This document shows, piece by piece, positions 1 to 5,948 of a DNA stretch of 6,144 nt (position 1 is the stretch's first letter; each line of letters starts with the position of its first letter). Where the stretch lies: positions 1-6,144 of the forward strand of contig JAPLJQ010000004.1 of the NCBI GenBank assembly GCA_026388495.1, written 5' to 3'. The stretch is from Deltaproteobacteria bacterium. GTDB lineage: Bacteria; Desulfobacterota; Syntrophia; Syntrophales; UBA2185. The translations under genes and the position numbers were made by a program. The notes under the pieces are model-generated. The model worked only from the letters and a program-made list of their open reading frames with translations. It made no database searches and had not been told where the DNA came from.

Positions 1-318
1 ATTTTCATAGGAGATCGAAAAAGCAATGATATCGAAATCCGACAGGGGCTTCTGTGACTCCAGGCTGAAAAGGGGGGTTGATCCCGGGGTGAAGAAAACG
101 TCATCCCCGGGATCGGGAAGGAAGGCTCTTTCACAGAGGAAAGAGCTGTGGCGATTTATAAGTGCATAAATTGTCTGGAAACCGAGGTTGGACATCCCGG
201 TGCGATAGGTGTTCGGATATGTTAGACAAACAGTTAGACATTTTCCCCAGACTTTTTTTTGATACCCTTCTTCACGGGTTAAAAGATCGCTGTATTTTCT
301 TTTAAGGGTCCATGACAT
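1..318 (-). CDS. Radical SAM protein, N-terminal part (runs off left edge)
   Basis: The frame stays open from ATG at 318-316 to the window edge, giving 106 residues. Residues 34-48 read YPNTYRTGMSNLGFQ, followed by CERAFLPD (62-69), PLFSLESQKPL (82-92) and DFDIIAFSISYEN (94-106). I recognise this run as the Rossmann-like, B12-binding-type N-terminal domain of the TIGR03960-like radical SAM family, whose members read roughly GMSNLG, ERVFAPW, FSLES and FDIIGFS in this order. The CxxxCxxC iron-sulfur motif that would prove radical SAM chemistry lies beyond the window and is not seen. The substrate of this family is not established. The start lies 12 bases after the ftsZ stop and has no clear Shine-Dalgarno site, so translation probably depends on ribosomes finishing ftsZ. 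The short N-terminus (about 25 residues before the first core strand) is lysine-rich. Family assignment is fairly sure; function is open. Confidence 0.82.
   Translation of the reverse strand, partial: MSWTLKRKYSDLLTREEGYQKKVWGKCLTVCLTYPNTYRTGMSNLGFQTIYALINRHSSFLCERAFLPDPGDDVFFTPGSTPLFSLESQKPLSDFDIIAFSISYEN
80..114. repeat. Inverted repeat, 10-bp perfect arms
   Basis: GATCCCGGGG at 80-89 is the exact reverse complement of CCCCGGGATC at 105-114, with a 15-base loop. It lies inside the partial radical SAM gene, over the codons for DPG...TPGS. Each arm also contains the palindrome CCCGGG. No T-run follows on either strand, so it is not an intrinsic terminator. It may be only a product of GC-rich proline and glycine codons. 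Confidence 0.6.
125..146. repeat. Inverted repeat, 8-bp perfect arms
   Basis: GCTCTTTC at 125-132 pairs exactly with GAAAGAGC at 139-146 around a 6-base loop. It sits 10 bases from the 10-bp inverted repeat at 80-114, inside the radical SAM reading frame. An 8-bp hairpin is expected by chance in a window this size, so alone it carries little weight. Confidence 0.5.
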
Positions 319-330
319 GTTTAATTTCGG

Positions 331-1482
331 CTAATCCGCCTGTCTTCTCAGGAATGTCGGTATTTCAAGATCCATCTGGTCAATATCATCCACCAGGCCC
401 ATCTTGACCACATTCATGTTCTCAATGGGCTTTTCCTGCCTGATGAAGGTCGGCATGGACAGATCTTCTCTTTTATGTCCGGCGATACGGGAGAAGCCTG
501 TCAGCGTTTGTTTTTTCTTTCCCGCTTCTTCAAAACCGGTCGCAATGACGGTGATGCGGATTTCATCCTCCATGGATTCATCCACCACCGTTCCGAAGAT
601 GATATTCGCATCCTCATGAGCTTCCGCCTGGATCAGGGAAGAGGCTTCATTGATTTCAAACAGGGTCATATCCGGTCCGCCTGTGATATTAAGGAGAATG
701 CCGTGGGCTCCCTGGATCGTGTTATCTTCCAGAAGTGGGGAGGATATCGCCTTCTGTGCCGCTTCGATGGCCCTGTTGTCTCCGCAGGCGATGCCGGTGC
801 CCATGAGAGCCATTCCCATACCGGACATGATGTTCTTTACGTCGGCAAAATCAAGATTGATCAATCCCGGAACCATAATGAGATCAGAAATCCCTTTCAC
901 GGCGTGATACAGGATATCGTCCGCCCTCTTGAAGGCCTCCAGGAGGGAGAGATTTTTTCCACCGAGGCTGAGGAGCCTCTGATTGGGAACGACGATAAGG
1001 GTATCCACGATCTGTCTCAATTCGGCGATTCCTTCTTCTGCCTGCACATTCCTTTTTTTCCCTTCAAACTGAAAAGGTTTTGTGACGACAGCAACGGTCA
1101 AAATGCCAAGCTCTTTAGAGATTTCTGCTACGATGGGGGCGCCGCCTGTTCCGGTCCCGCCGCCAAGTCCGGCGGTAATGAAAACCATGTCAGACCCCCC
1201 GAGATATTCCTTCAGGATATCCCTTGTTTCCATGGCTGCGCTTCTGCCTACTTCAGGGTCAGAGCCTGCTCCGAGACCCTTTGTCGCTTCGGCGCCAAGT
1301 TGAAGCTTGACCGGTGAAGTGGATGCTTTTAGCGCCTGGGCATCTGTGTTTGCCGCGATAAATTCAACACCCTTCAGATTGTAAGATATCATGGTGTTGA
1401 CAGCGTTACCGCCTCCTCCACCGATACCGATCACCTTAATCTTCGCCGTGTTTACCGGATCTGACTCAACAAATTCAAACAT
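331..1482 (-). CDS. ftsZ: Cell division protein FtsZ
   Basis: Tubulin-like GTPase that polymerises at midcell into the Z ring and recruits the division machinery. The 383-residue protein is complete. The nucleotide-binding loop VIGIGGGGGNAVN is at 17-29, FIAANTDAQAL at 41-51, the tubulin signature GGGTGTG at 107-113, KPFQFEGKKR at 135-144, and the T7 loop NLDFADV at 209-215, whose aspartates D211 and D214 complete the GTPase site of the neighbouring subunit. The globular domain ends near 318. A linker of about 50 residues follows, then the conserved C-terminal peptide LEIPTFLRRQAD (372-383), the docking site for FtsA and other partners. The linker carries a second, similar peptide, LSMPTFIRQE (341-350), which is unusual. 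The ATG is preceded by a very G-rich site (GGGGAGGG at 1496-1489) with good spacing, 16 bases after ftsA. The stop is TAG. Identification is certain. Confidence 0.99.
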   Translation of the reverse strand: MFEFVESDPVNTAKIKVIGIGGGGGNAVNTMISYNLKGVEFIAANTDAQALKASTSPVKLQLGAEATKGLGAGSDPEVGRSAAMETRDILKEYLGGSDMVFITAGLGGGTGTGGAPIVAEISKELGILTVAVVTKPFQFEGKKRNVQAEEGIAELRQIVDTLIVVPNQRLLSLGGKNLSLLEAFKRADDILYHAVKGISDLIMVPGLINLDFADVKNIMSGMGMALMGTGIACGDNRAIEAAQKAISSPLLEDNTIQGAHGILLNITGGPDMTLFEINEASSLIQAEAHEDANIIFGTVVDESMEDEIRITVIATGFEEAGKKKQTLTGFSRIAGHKREDLSMPTFIRQEKPIENMNVVKMGLVDDIDQMDLEIPTFLRRQAD

Positions 1483-1488
1483 AACCCT

Positions 1489-1496
1489 CCCTCCCC
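1489..1496 (-). promoter_or_regulatory. Strong ribosome binding site of ftsZ
   Basis: On the minus strand the ftsA-ftsZ gap reads GGGGAGGGAGGGTT immediately before the ATG, giving two overlapping GGAGG-like cores. The distal core (GGGGAGG) lies about 7 bases from the start. The strength of the site fits the high FtsZ level most cells need compared with FtsA and FtsQ made from the same message. Confidence 0.75.
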
Positions 1497-1498
1497 AA

Positions 1499-2719
1499 TT
1501 AAAAGAATTCTAAAAACCACTTTTTTATTTTCCTTGTTGTGCTGGTAAAAATATTTCCTTCGCCCTTCGGGTCTTTCGACATATTTTTACTGCCATACAT
1601 TACCAACCCGACTCCTGTAGCATATATGGGACTGTTTATTACATCCGTCAGTCCTCCTACACCCGTCGGATACCCTTTCCTGACCGGCATGTTGAAAACA
1701 TGTTCAGCCAGTTCTGTAATACCGTCCAGGATGGATGTCCCCCCTGTTAACACAATGCCCGCAGCCAGAATGTCTTCATAACCTGACTTGACGATTTCCC
1801 TGTAGGCCATATTAAGGATTTCCTCCATACGTGGTTCTATGATCCTGCCAAGGATCTGTCGCGAAACGCTTCTTGGTTCTCTTCCTCCTACACTTGGAAC
1901 TTCTATGACTTCGTCTTTTGGAATCAATGATGTGAAGGCGCAGCCATATTTAATTTTTATTTTCTCAGCATCCGAAAGGGGTGTTCGGAGCCCCGTGGCA
2001 ATATCACTGGTCAGATAATTTCCCCCGACCGGCAGGACGGCCGTATGTTTAACGCTTCCTTCCGAAAAGACGGCGATGTCCGTAGTGCCCCCTCCAATAT
2101 CCAGCAGGGCCACCCCAAGATCCTTCTCGTCAGCACTTAGGACGGCTTCACTGGATGCCAGTTGTTCCAGAATAATATCATTAATTTCCAGCCCGACCCG
2201 GTTAACGGATTTAACAATGTTTTGTATGGATGTCACGGACCCGGTCACAATATGTACCTTGGCCTCGAGGCGGACGCCAGACATTCCCACCGGGTCTCTG
2301 ACGCCATCCTGATCATCGACGACAAAGCTCTGGGGGAGGGTTTGAATAATTTCCCTGTCCAGGGGAATGGCGATGGCCCTCGATGCCTCAACGGCCCTTT
2401 GTACGTCCTCGTCATCAACCTCTCGACCCTTTACAGCGACAATGCCGAGGCTGTTTTGCCCCTTGATGTGTCCACCGGCGACACCGGCGTACACAGAGCT
2501 GATTTCGCAGCCCGACATGTGCTCAGCCTCTTCAACGGCCTTTTTAATCGTCTCTACGGTGTTTTCGATGTTGACCACGACCCCTTTTCTCAGACCCTCC
2601 GAGGGATGGGAGCCTATGCCGATAATGTCGATGCCCGTATCTGTCATTTCAGCGACAACGGCACAGGTTTTTGTGGTGCCTATATCCAATCCGACAATCA
2701 CATGCCCTTTTTTAGCCAT
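1499..2719 (-). CDS. ftsA: Cell division protein FtsA
   Basis: Actin-like ATPase that tethers FtsZ polymers to the inner membrane and recruits later division proteins. With the ATG at 2719 the protein has 406 residues, normal for the family. Phosphate-1 motif LDIGTTK is at 11-17, the FtsA-specific 1C subdomain lies at about 85-165, phosphate-2 motif LLDIGGGTTD is at 205-214, and the adenosine motif IVLTGGTSIL is at 322-331. The C-terminus TRKIKKWFLEFF (395-406) is the amphipathic membrane-targeting helix. The start is uncertain. Upstream in-frame GTG (2773) and TTG (2764) codons would add 18 or 15 residues, but this stretch looks unlike FtsA, contains the AAAGGAGG sequence, and the first core strand begins only a few residues after the ATG. 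The stop is 16 bases from ftsZ. Gene identity is certain. Confidence 0.97.
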   Translation of the reverse strand: MAKKGHVIVGLDIGTTKTCAVVAEMTDTGIDIIGIGSHPSEGLRKGVVVNIENTVETIKKAVEEAEHMSGCEISSVYAGVAGGHIKGQNSLGIVAVKGREVDDEDVQRAVEASRAIAIPLDREIIQTLPQSFVVDDQDGVRDPVGMSGVRLEAKVHIVTGSVTSIQNIVKSVNRVGLEINDIILEQLASSEAVLSADEKDLGVALLDIGGGTTDIAVFSEGSVKHTAVLPVGGNYLTSDIATGLRTPLSDAEKIKIKYGCAFTSLIPKDEVIEVPSVGGREPRSVSRQILGRIIEPRMEEILNMAYREIVKSGYEDILAAGIVLTGGTSILDGITELAEHVFNMPVRKGYPTGVGGLTDVINSPIYATGVGLVMYGSKNMSKDPKGEGNIFTSTTRKIKKWFLEFF

Positions 2720-2734
2720 AGCCTGTCTGTATTT

Positions 2735-2742
2735 CCTCCTTT
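2735..2742 (-). promoter_or_regulatory. Shine-Dalgarno sequence of ftsA, unusually far from the start
   Basis: AAAGGAGG on the minus strand is a near-perfect Shine-Dalgarno sequence, but 15 bases separate its last G from the ATG at 2719, against the usual 5-9. No ATG, GTG or TTG occurs at the usual distance in the ftsA frame. It still argues against the GTG at 2773, because that start would place the site inside the coding region. Confidence 0.5.
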
Positions 2743-2810
2743 GCGGTCTTTCTGCAGTAGTCAACGATACCACCCGTTTTGACCCATTAAATATTTGCCG
2801 CTGACGGACG

Positions 2811-3656
2811 TCATGTTCTCAATTCTTTCTTTGATCCCGGCGGCGCCGAAGGCCCCAGGACGTTCCTTCTCTGAACGGTTATCTTGGTAGGATCACTGAG
2901 ATCAATGAGCAAATATCCCGGCTTGAGATTCCTCCTGTCCAGATCAGCCATGACAGGCGCCAGGCGCTTTAACTTATTATCATAATTGTCGAATCCGAGT
3001 TGAAGGCAAAGACCGCTGTCCGTAAAGAGGGAGAGCCCGAACACCTCGTGGCCGTGAATCTCTGAAACCCGGTTTATTGCCGGAAAATCTTTTAAATTTG
3101 ACAGGAAACTCAACAGTTCTAATGATTTGTTTAAAAGATGGGCATTCGTTTTATCTTCAGCGTAACATCCGCTCAGCACAGGAAGGTCCGTTTCATCTCC
3201 GTTCTGGAGTCTTTTAAAGGGAATACCTTCGGGGTCCAGCAGATAAAAACCGCTGTCCCGCTTGACCAGTGCAACTGCCGTTCTTTCGCGGATCTCGATA
3301 ACCAGCCGGTTGGGCAGTTCTCTGCCGATATAAACGTCTTTTACCCATGGATTTGAGGTAATCCTCCTGGTTACCGCATCCGGATTAATGGACAGGAGAC
3401 TTTGAAAAGGTTTGACGGCAGCGAGTGTTAATACATCTTTTTCTGTAAGCTCCTTGCACCCTTTCACGATCGTTTCCTTGATCTGGAAATAGGTTGAATT
3501 GACGACATAATGGTAGCCATAGATCATGGTCGCTGTGATCGTTAAAATGACAACAACCAATAGGATGGCTTTGGAAACTTCCCGCAGGATGTTCCTGCCG
3601 TGTCTCTTAAAACGGTTTTTTCGCGTTTCCAGTTTGGTTTTGAAACGGTTTTTCAT
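2811..3656 (-). CDS. ftsQ: Cell division protein FtsQ
   Basis: Single-pass inner membrane protein of the divisome that connects the cytoplasmic ring to FtsB/FtsL and the septal wall synthase. The 281-residue protein has the standard layout: a very basic cytoplasmic N-terminus (1-28), one transmembrane helix at about 29-48, a POTRA domain at about 57-125 containing NPWVKDVYIGRELPNRLVI (102-120), and a periplasmic FtsQ domain with LLDPEGIPF (139-147) and LLIDLSDPTKITVQ (259-272). The N-terminus carries KNRFK twice (2-6 and 13-17), mirrored by a short DNA repeat. The ATG overlaps the murB stop as ATGA, and GGAGA lies 6 bases upstream (3667-3663), so translation is probably coupled to murB. No ddl gene lies between them. 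A 91-base gap follows before ftsA. Sequence conservation in this family is low, but domain order and position make the call secure. Confidence 0.95.
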   Translation of the reverse strand: MKNRFKTKLETRKNRFKRHGRNILREVSKAILLVVVILTITATMIYGYHYVVNSTYFQIKETIVKGCKELTEKDVLTLAAVKPFQSLLSINPDAVTRRITSNPWVKDVYIGRELPNRLVIEIRERTAVALVKRDSGFYLLDPEGIPFKRLQNGDETDLPVLSGCYAEDKTNAHLLNKSLELLSFLSNLKDFPAINRVSEIHGHEVFGLSLFTDSGLCLQLGFDNYDNKLKRLAPVMADLDRRNLKPGYLLIDLSDPTKITVQRRNVLGPSAPPGSKKELRT

Positions 3657-4582
3657 CCGTTTTCTCCAATGATCATGACTTCGGGTTCGAGATGGATGCC
3701 TCTCTCCTCCCAGACTTTCTTTTTAACCATATCCATCAGGGCCAAAATATCCGCCGCTTTTGCATTTCCCGTATTGACAATGAAATTTCCATGTTTCTCC
3801 GATATTTTCGCACCACCGATCCGAGCGCCCTTGAGGCCGAGGTCGTCAATGATCTGACCGGCGGGCATACCTTTCTGATTCTTGAATACGGAACCTGCAC
3901 TACGGTGTTCCAGAGGATGTTTTTCCTTCCTGATTTCGAGAATTTCACGAATTCTATCCTGAATTTTTTCCTTAATCCCCCTGGATAGCAAGAATGAGGC
4001 GCTGACGATAATAGATCCTTCCGGCAGTTCCAGGTGTCTGTACTCGAATTTGAGAGCCGTTCTCTTGAATTCCGCAATGCCTCCATTCGTGCTCATAACG
4101 CTGACGGTCTCAATGACATCCTTGATTTCATTTCCATAAGCGCCGGCGTTCATCCTGACCGCCCCTCCGACGCTGCCTGGGATGCCGGCGCAAAACTCCA
4201 TCCCCGTGAGGGATTCAACGGCAGACAAACGGACAATATCTGAAAGGCCGGCACCCGCTTCCGCATCAACAGAAACATGTTGGGCGTTCCTGTCCGTCCG
4301 GGCCACATGGCTGATGCATTGAAGAGAAATGATGACGCCCCGGTAACCGCCGTCTTTTATAATCAGGTTCGTCCAGTTACCGACAGGGATGAAGGGTATC
4401 CCGACGCTCCCGAGAAAGGAAATGGCCTGCCGCAGTTCATCCCTGCTTTTAGGAAAAACAAGGGCGTCAACCCTGCCGCCTACTCCGATCGATGTGTGTC
4501 GCTCCGTCGGTTCGTCAAATAGGATGTTGCCGGACACTATATCCGTCAAGGTTCGGCGGAACTGCTCATTTTGCACGTTCAT
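3653..4582 (-). CDS. murB: UDP-N-acetylenolpyruvoylglucosamine reductase MurB
   Basis: FAD enzyme that uses NADPH to reduce UDP-GlcNAc-enolpyruvate to UDP-MurNAc in the cytoplasm, the second committed step of peptidoglycan precursor synthesis. The 309-residue length fits type II MurB, without the extra loop of the E. coli type. Visible features are HTSIGVGGRVDALVFP (29-44), the FAD loop VGNWTNLIIKDGG (67-79), GIPGSVGGAVRMNAGAYG (133-150), substrate-site Y181-R182, RSAGSVFKN (227-235) with the catalytic proton-donor serine at S231, and GIHLEPEV (295-302) with the catalytic glutamate E299. The FAD loop reads GNWTN where most members have GGGSN or GxGSN. The start ATG lies 17 bases inside the end of murC, with AAGGT (4593-4589) 6 bases upstream, and the stop forms ATGA with ftsQ. 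All expected catalytic residues are present. Confidence 0.97.
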   Translation of the reverse strand: MNVQNEQFRRTLTDIVSGNILFDEPTERHTSIGVGGRVDALVFPKSRDELRQAISFLGSVGIPFIPVGNWTNLIIKDGGYRGVIISLQCISHVARTDRNAQHVSVDAEAGAGLSDIVRLSAVESLTGMEFCAGIPGSVGGAVRMNAGAYGNEIKDVIETVSVMSTNGGIAEFKRTALKFEYRHLELPEGSIIVSASFLLSRGIKEKIQDRIREILEIRKEKHPLEHRSAGSVFKNQKGMPAGQIIDDLGLKGARIGGAKISEKHGNFIVNTGNAKAADILALMDMVKKKVWEERGIHLEPEVMIIGENG

Positions 4583-5948
4583 GGCCTGACCTTTTTAAAA
4601 ACGCCTCTCCGATTTTCCAAACGTTTCCCGCACCCTGGGTGATAATGACATCCGTCGGTTTTGCCGTGGCCACAAGGTGGTTTACAATGTCGTCAAAACC
4701 GGGAATGTAGGTGACATCCCTATGGCCGCTACGACGAATCCCTTCGCAGAGGGTCAGGGCGTTCACTCCCGGTATAGGGTCTTCGCTGGCTGCATAAATG
4801 TCCGTTACGATCAGGGTGTCTGCATCCGTAAAAGACGTCAGAAATTCTTTAAAGAGGGCATTGGTCCGGGTATAGCGGTGGGGTTGGAATACGACGACGA
4901 TCCTGTCCTTCCATACCTGTCTTGCCGCAGCAAGGGTTTCTCTGATTTCTGTGGGATGATGGCCGTAATCGTCAACCACAGTAACGCCGCGAGCCGTTCC
5001 CTTGACTTCGAGCCTGCGTTGGACGCCGACAAAGCGCTTCAATCCCTCGAAAATGGTTGAAAATTCCATGTCGAATTCCCTGGCAACGGCAATCGTTGCC
5101 AGGGAATTATAAACGTTGAATCTGCCGGGAACATTTATGGTTACACCCCCACAGGGCTCTTCCTTGTAAAAGAGAAAAAAAGTGGAAGATGAACCGGCGA
5201 AATGTATGTCACCAGCCCGATAGTCCGCCGGAGACGTGATACCATATGTAATCGTTTTTCTTTTAATTTTAGGAAGGATGGCCTTTACATTTTCATCATC
5301 GAGGCAAAGGATGGTTGAACCGTAAAAGGGGACAATATTGGCGAATTGTAAAAAAGCCTCTTTGATTTCCTCTATGTCCCTGTAATAATCGAGGTGTTCA
5401 CGGTCGATATTGGTAATGACCGCAAGCGATGGAGATAATTTGAGAAAGGAGCCGTCGCTCTCATCGGCCTCGGCCACAATGACCTCTCCATCTCCCATTT
5501 TCGCGTTGCTCCCGATACTGGCAAGCTTCCCTCCGATGACCATGGTGGGATCAAGACCTCCGTGAGCGAGGACGGTGGAAACCATGGATGTGGTGGTCGT
5601 TTTCCCGTGACTTCCCGATACGGCAATGGAAAATTTCATTTTCAGGAGTTCAGCCAGCATTTCGGCGCGGGGGATGACGGGGATCCCTCTTCTGTGGGCT
5701 TCCAAAACTTCGGGATTATCTGCTTTAACGGCTGTGGATGTGACGGCCACGTCGGCGGCGCCCAGGTGAGAGGCGTCATGACCGGCAAAAAATCTGGCGC
5801 CGAGGGCTGCCAGTCTTTGTGTAATATCGGACTGACTGAGATCCGAACCGCTGATGGTGTATCCCAGGTTGAGAAGCACTTCCGCGATGCCGCTCATACC
5901 GATGCCACCTATCCCCACAAAGTGGATATTCTTCACTTTTCTATGCAT
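4566..5948 (-). CDS. murC: UDP-N-acetylmuramate--L-alanine ligase MurC
   Basis: Cytoplasmic ATP-dependent ligase that adds L-alanine to UDP-MurNAc, starting the stem peptide. With the ATG at 5948 the protein has 460 residues, typical for MurC. The N-terminal Rossmann domain begins with HFVGIGGIGMSGIAEVL (9-25). The central ATPase domain has the P-loop GSHGKTTT (112-119), ADESDGSF (161-168) and TNIDREHLDYY (179-189). The Mur ligase motif VPGRFNVYNSLA is at 273-284. The C-terminal domain has DDYGHHPTEI (326-335), FQPHRYTRT (354-362), DIYAASEDPIPGV (383-395) and TQGAGNVW (437-444). This start is chosen because GGAGAG lies 5 bases upstream and the family normally begins a few residues before HFVGIGG. 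An in-frame GTG at 5993 and ATG at 5984 would add 15 or 12 unusual residues without a ribosome site. The coding sequence contains a perfect 15-bp inverted repeat at 5074-5108. It overlaps murB by 17 bases. Confidence 0.98.
   Translation of the reverse strand: MHRKVKNIHFVGIGGIGMSGIAEVLLNLGYTISGSDLSQSDITQRLAALGARFFAGHDASHLGAADVAVTSTAVKADNPEVLEAHRRGIPVIPRAEMLAELLKMKFSIAVSGSHGKTTTTSMVSTVLAHGGLDPTMVIGGKLASIGSNAKMGDGEVIVAEADESDGSFLKLSPSLAVITNIDREHLDYYRDIEEIKEAFLQFANIVPFYGSTILCLDDENVKAILPKIKRKTITYGITSPADYRAGDIHFAGSSSTFFLFYKEEPCGGVTINVPGRFNVYNSLATIAVAREFDMEFSTIFEGLKRFVGVQRRLEVKGTARGVTVVDDYGHHPTEIRETLAAARQVWKDRIVVVFQPHRYTRTNALFKEFLTSFTDADTLIVTDIYAASEDPIPGVNALTLCEGIRRSGHRDVTYIPGFDDIVNHLVATAKPTDVIITQGAGNVWKIGEAFLKRSGHERAK
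5074..5108. repeat. Perfect 15-bp inverted repeat inside murC
   Basis: AATTCCCTGGCAACG at 5074-5088 is the exact reverse complement of CGTTGCCAGGGAATT at 5094-5108, with a 5-base loop (GCAAT). In the murC message this would fold into a long, stable stem-loop covering codons 281-292, from the second asparagine of the conserved NVYNSLA motif onward. No T-run follows directly on either strand, so it is not a classical terminator. The encoded residues are normal for MurC, so it is not an insertion but a product of codon choice. Confidence 0.85.

Noticed and set aside
221..240. GTTAGACA direct repeat, 12 bases apart
   Set aside because: It lies in the radical SAM frame and encodes CLTVCLT within the first core strand. 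Two short copies in phase with codons are a small local repeat with no sign of an element or array.
475..1317. 280-codon open frame on the plus strand opposite ftsZ
   Set aside because: It is antisense to the whole conserved core of FtsZ, shows no recognisable domain, and arises from the codon bias of ftsZ. The same applies to plus-strand frames at 2162-2782, 2367-2804, 4677-5060 and 5562-6011.
1364..1400. 8-bp inverted repeat TCAACACC/GGTGTTGA within ftsZ
   Set aside because: Arms are separated by 21 bases in conserved coding sequence. Repeats of this size are expected by chance.
2759..2764. TTGACT on the minus strand in the ftsQ-ftsA gap as a -35 box
   Set aside because: The position 17 bases downstream reads AAGGAG, part of the Shine-Dalgarno sequence, and nothing there resembles a -10 box.
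2765..2789. Eight-codon frame ATG...TGA (MGQNGWYR) in the ftsQ-ftsA leader as a leader peptide
   Set aside because: It has no ribosome site, no run of regulatory codons and no paired terminator or antiterminator stems, and such short frames are common by chance.
3736..4086. 116-codon minus-strand frame inside murB
   Set aside because: It is an out-of-frame shadow of murB, which is complete and conserved here. It has no domain and no ribosome site of note.
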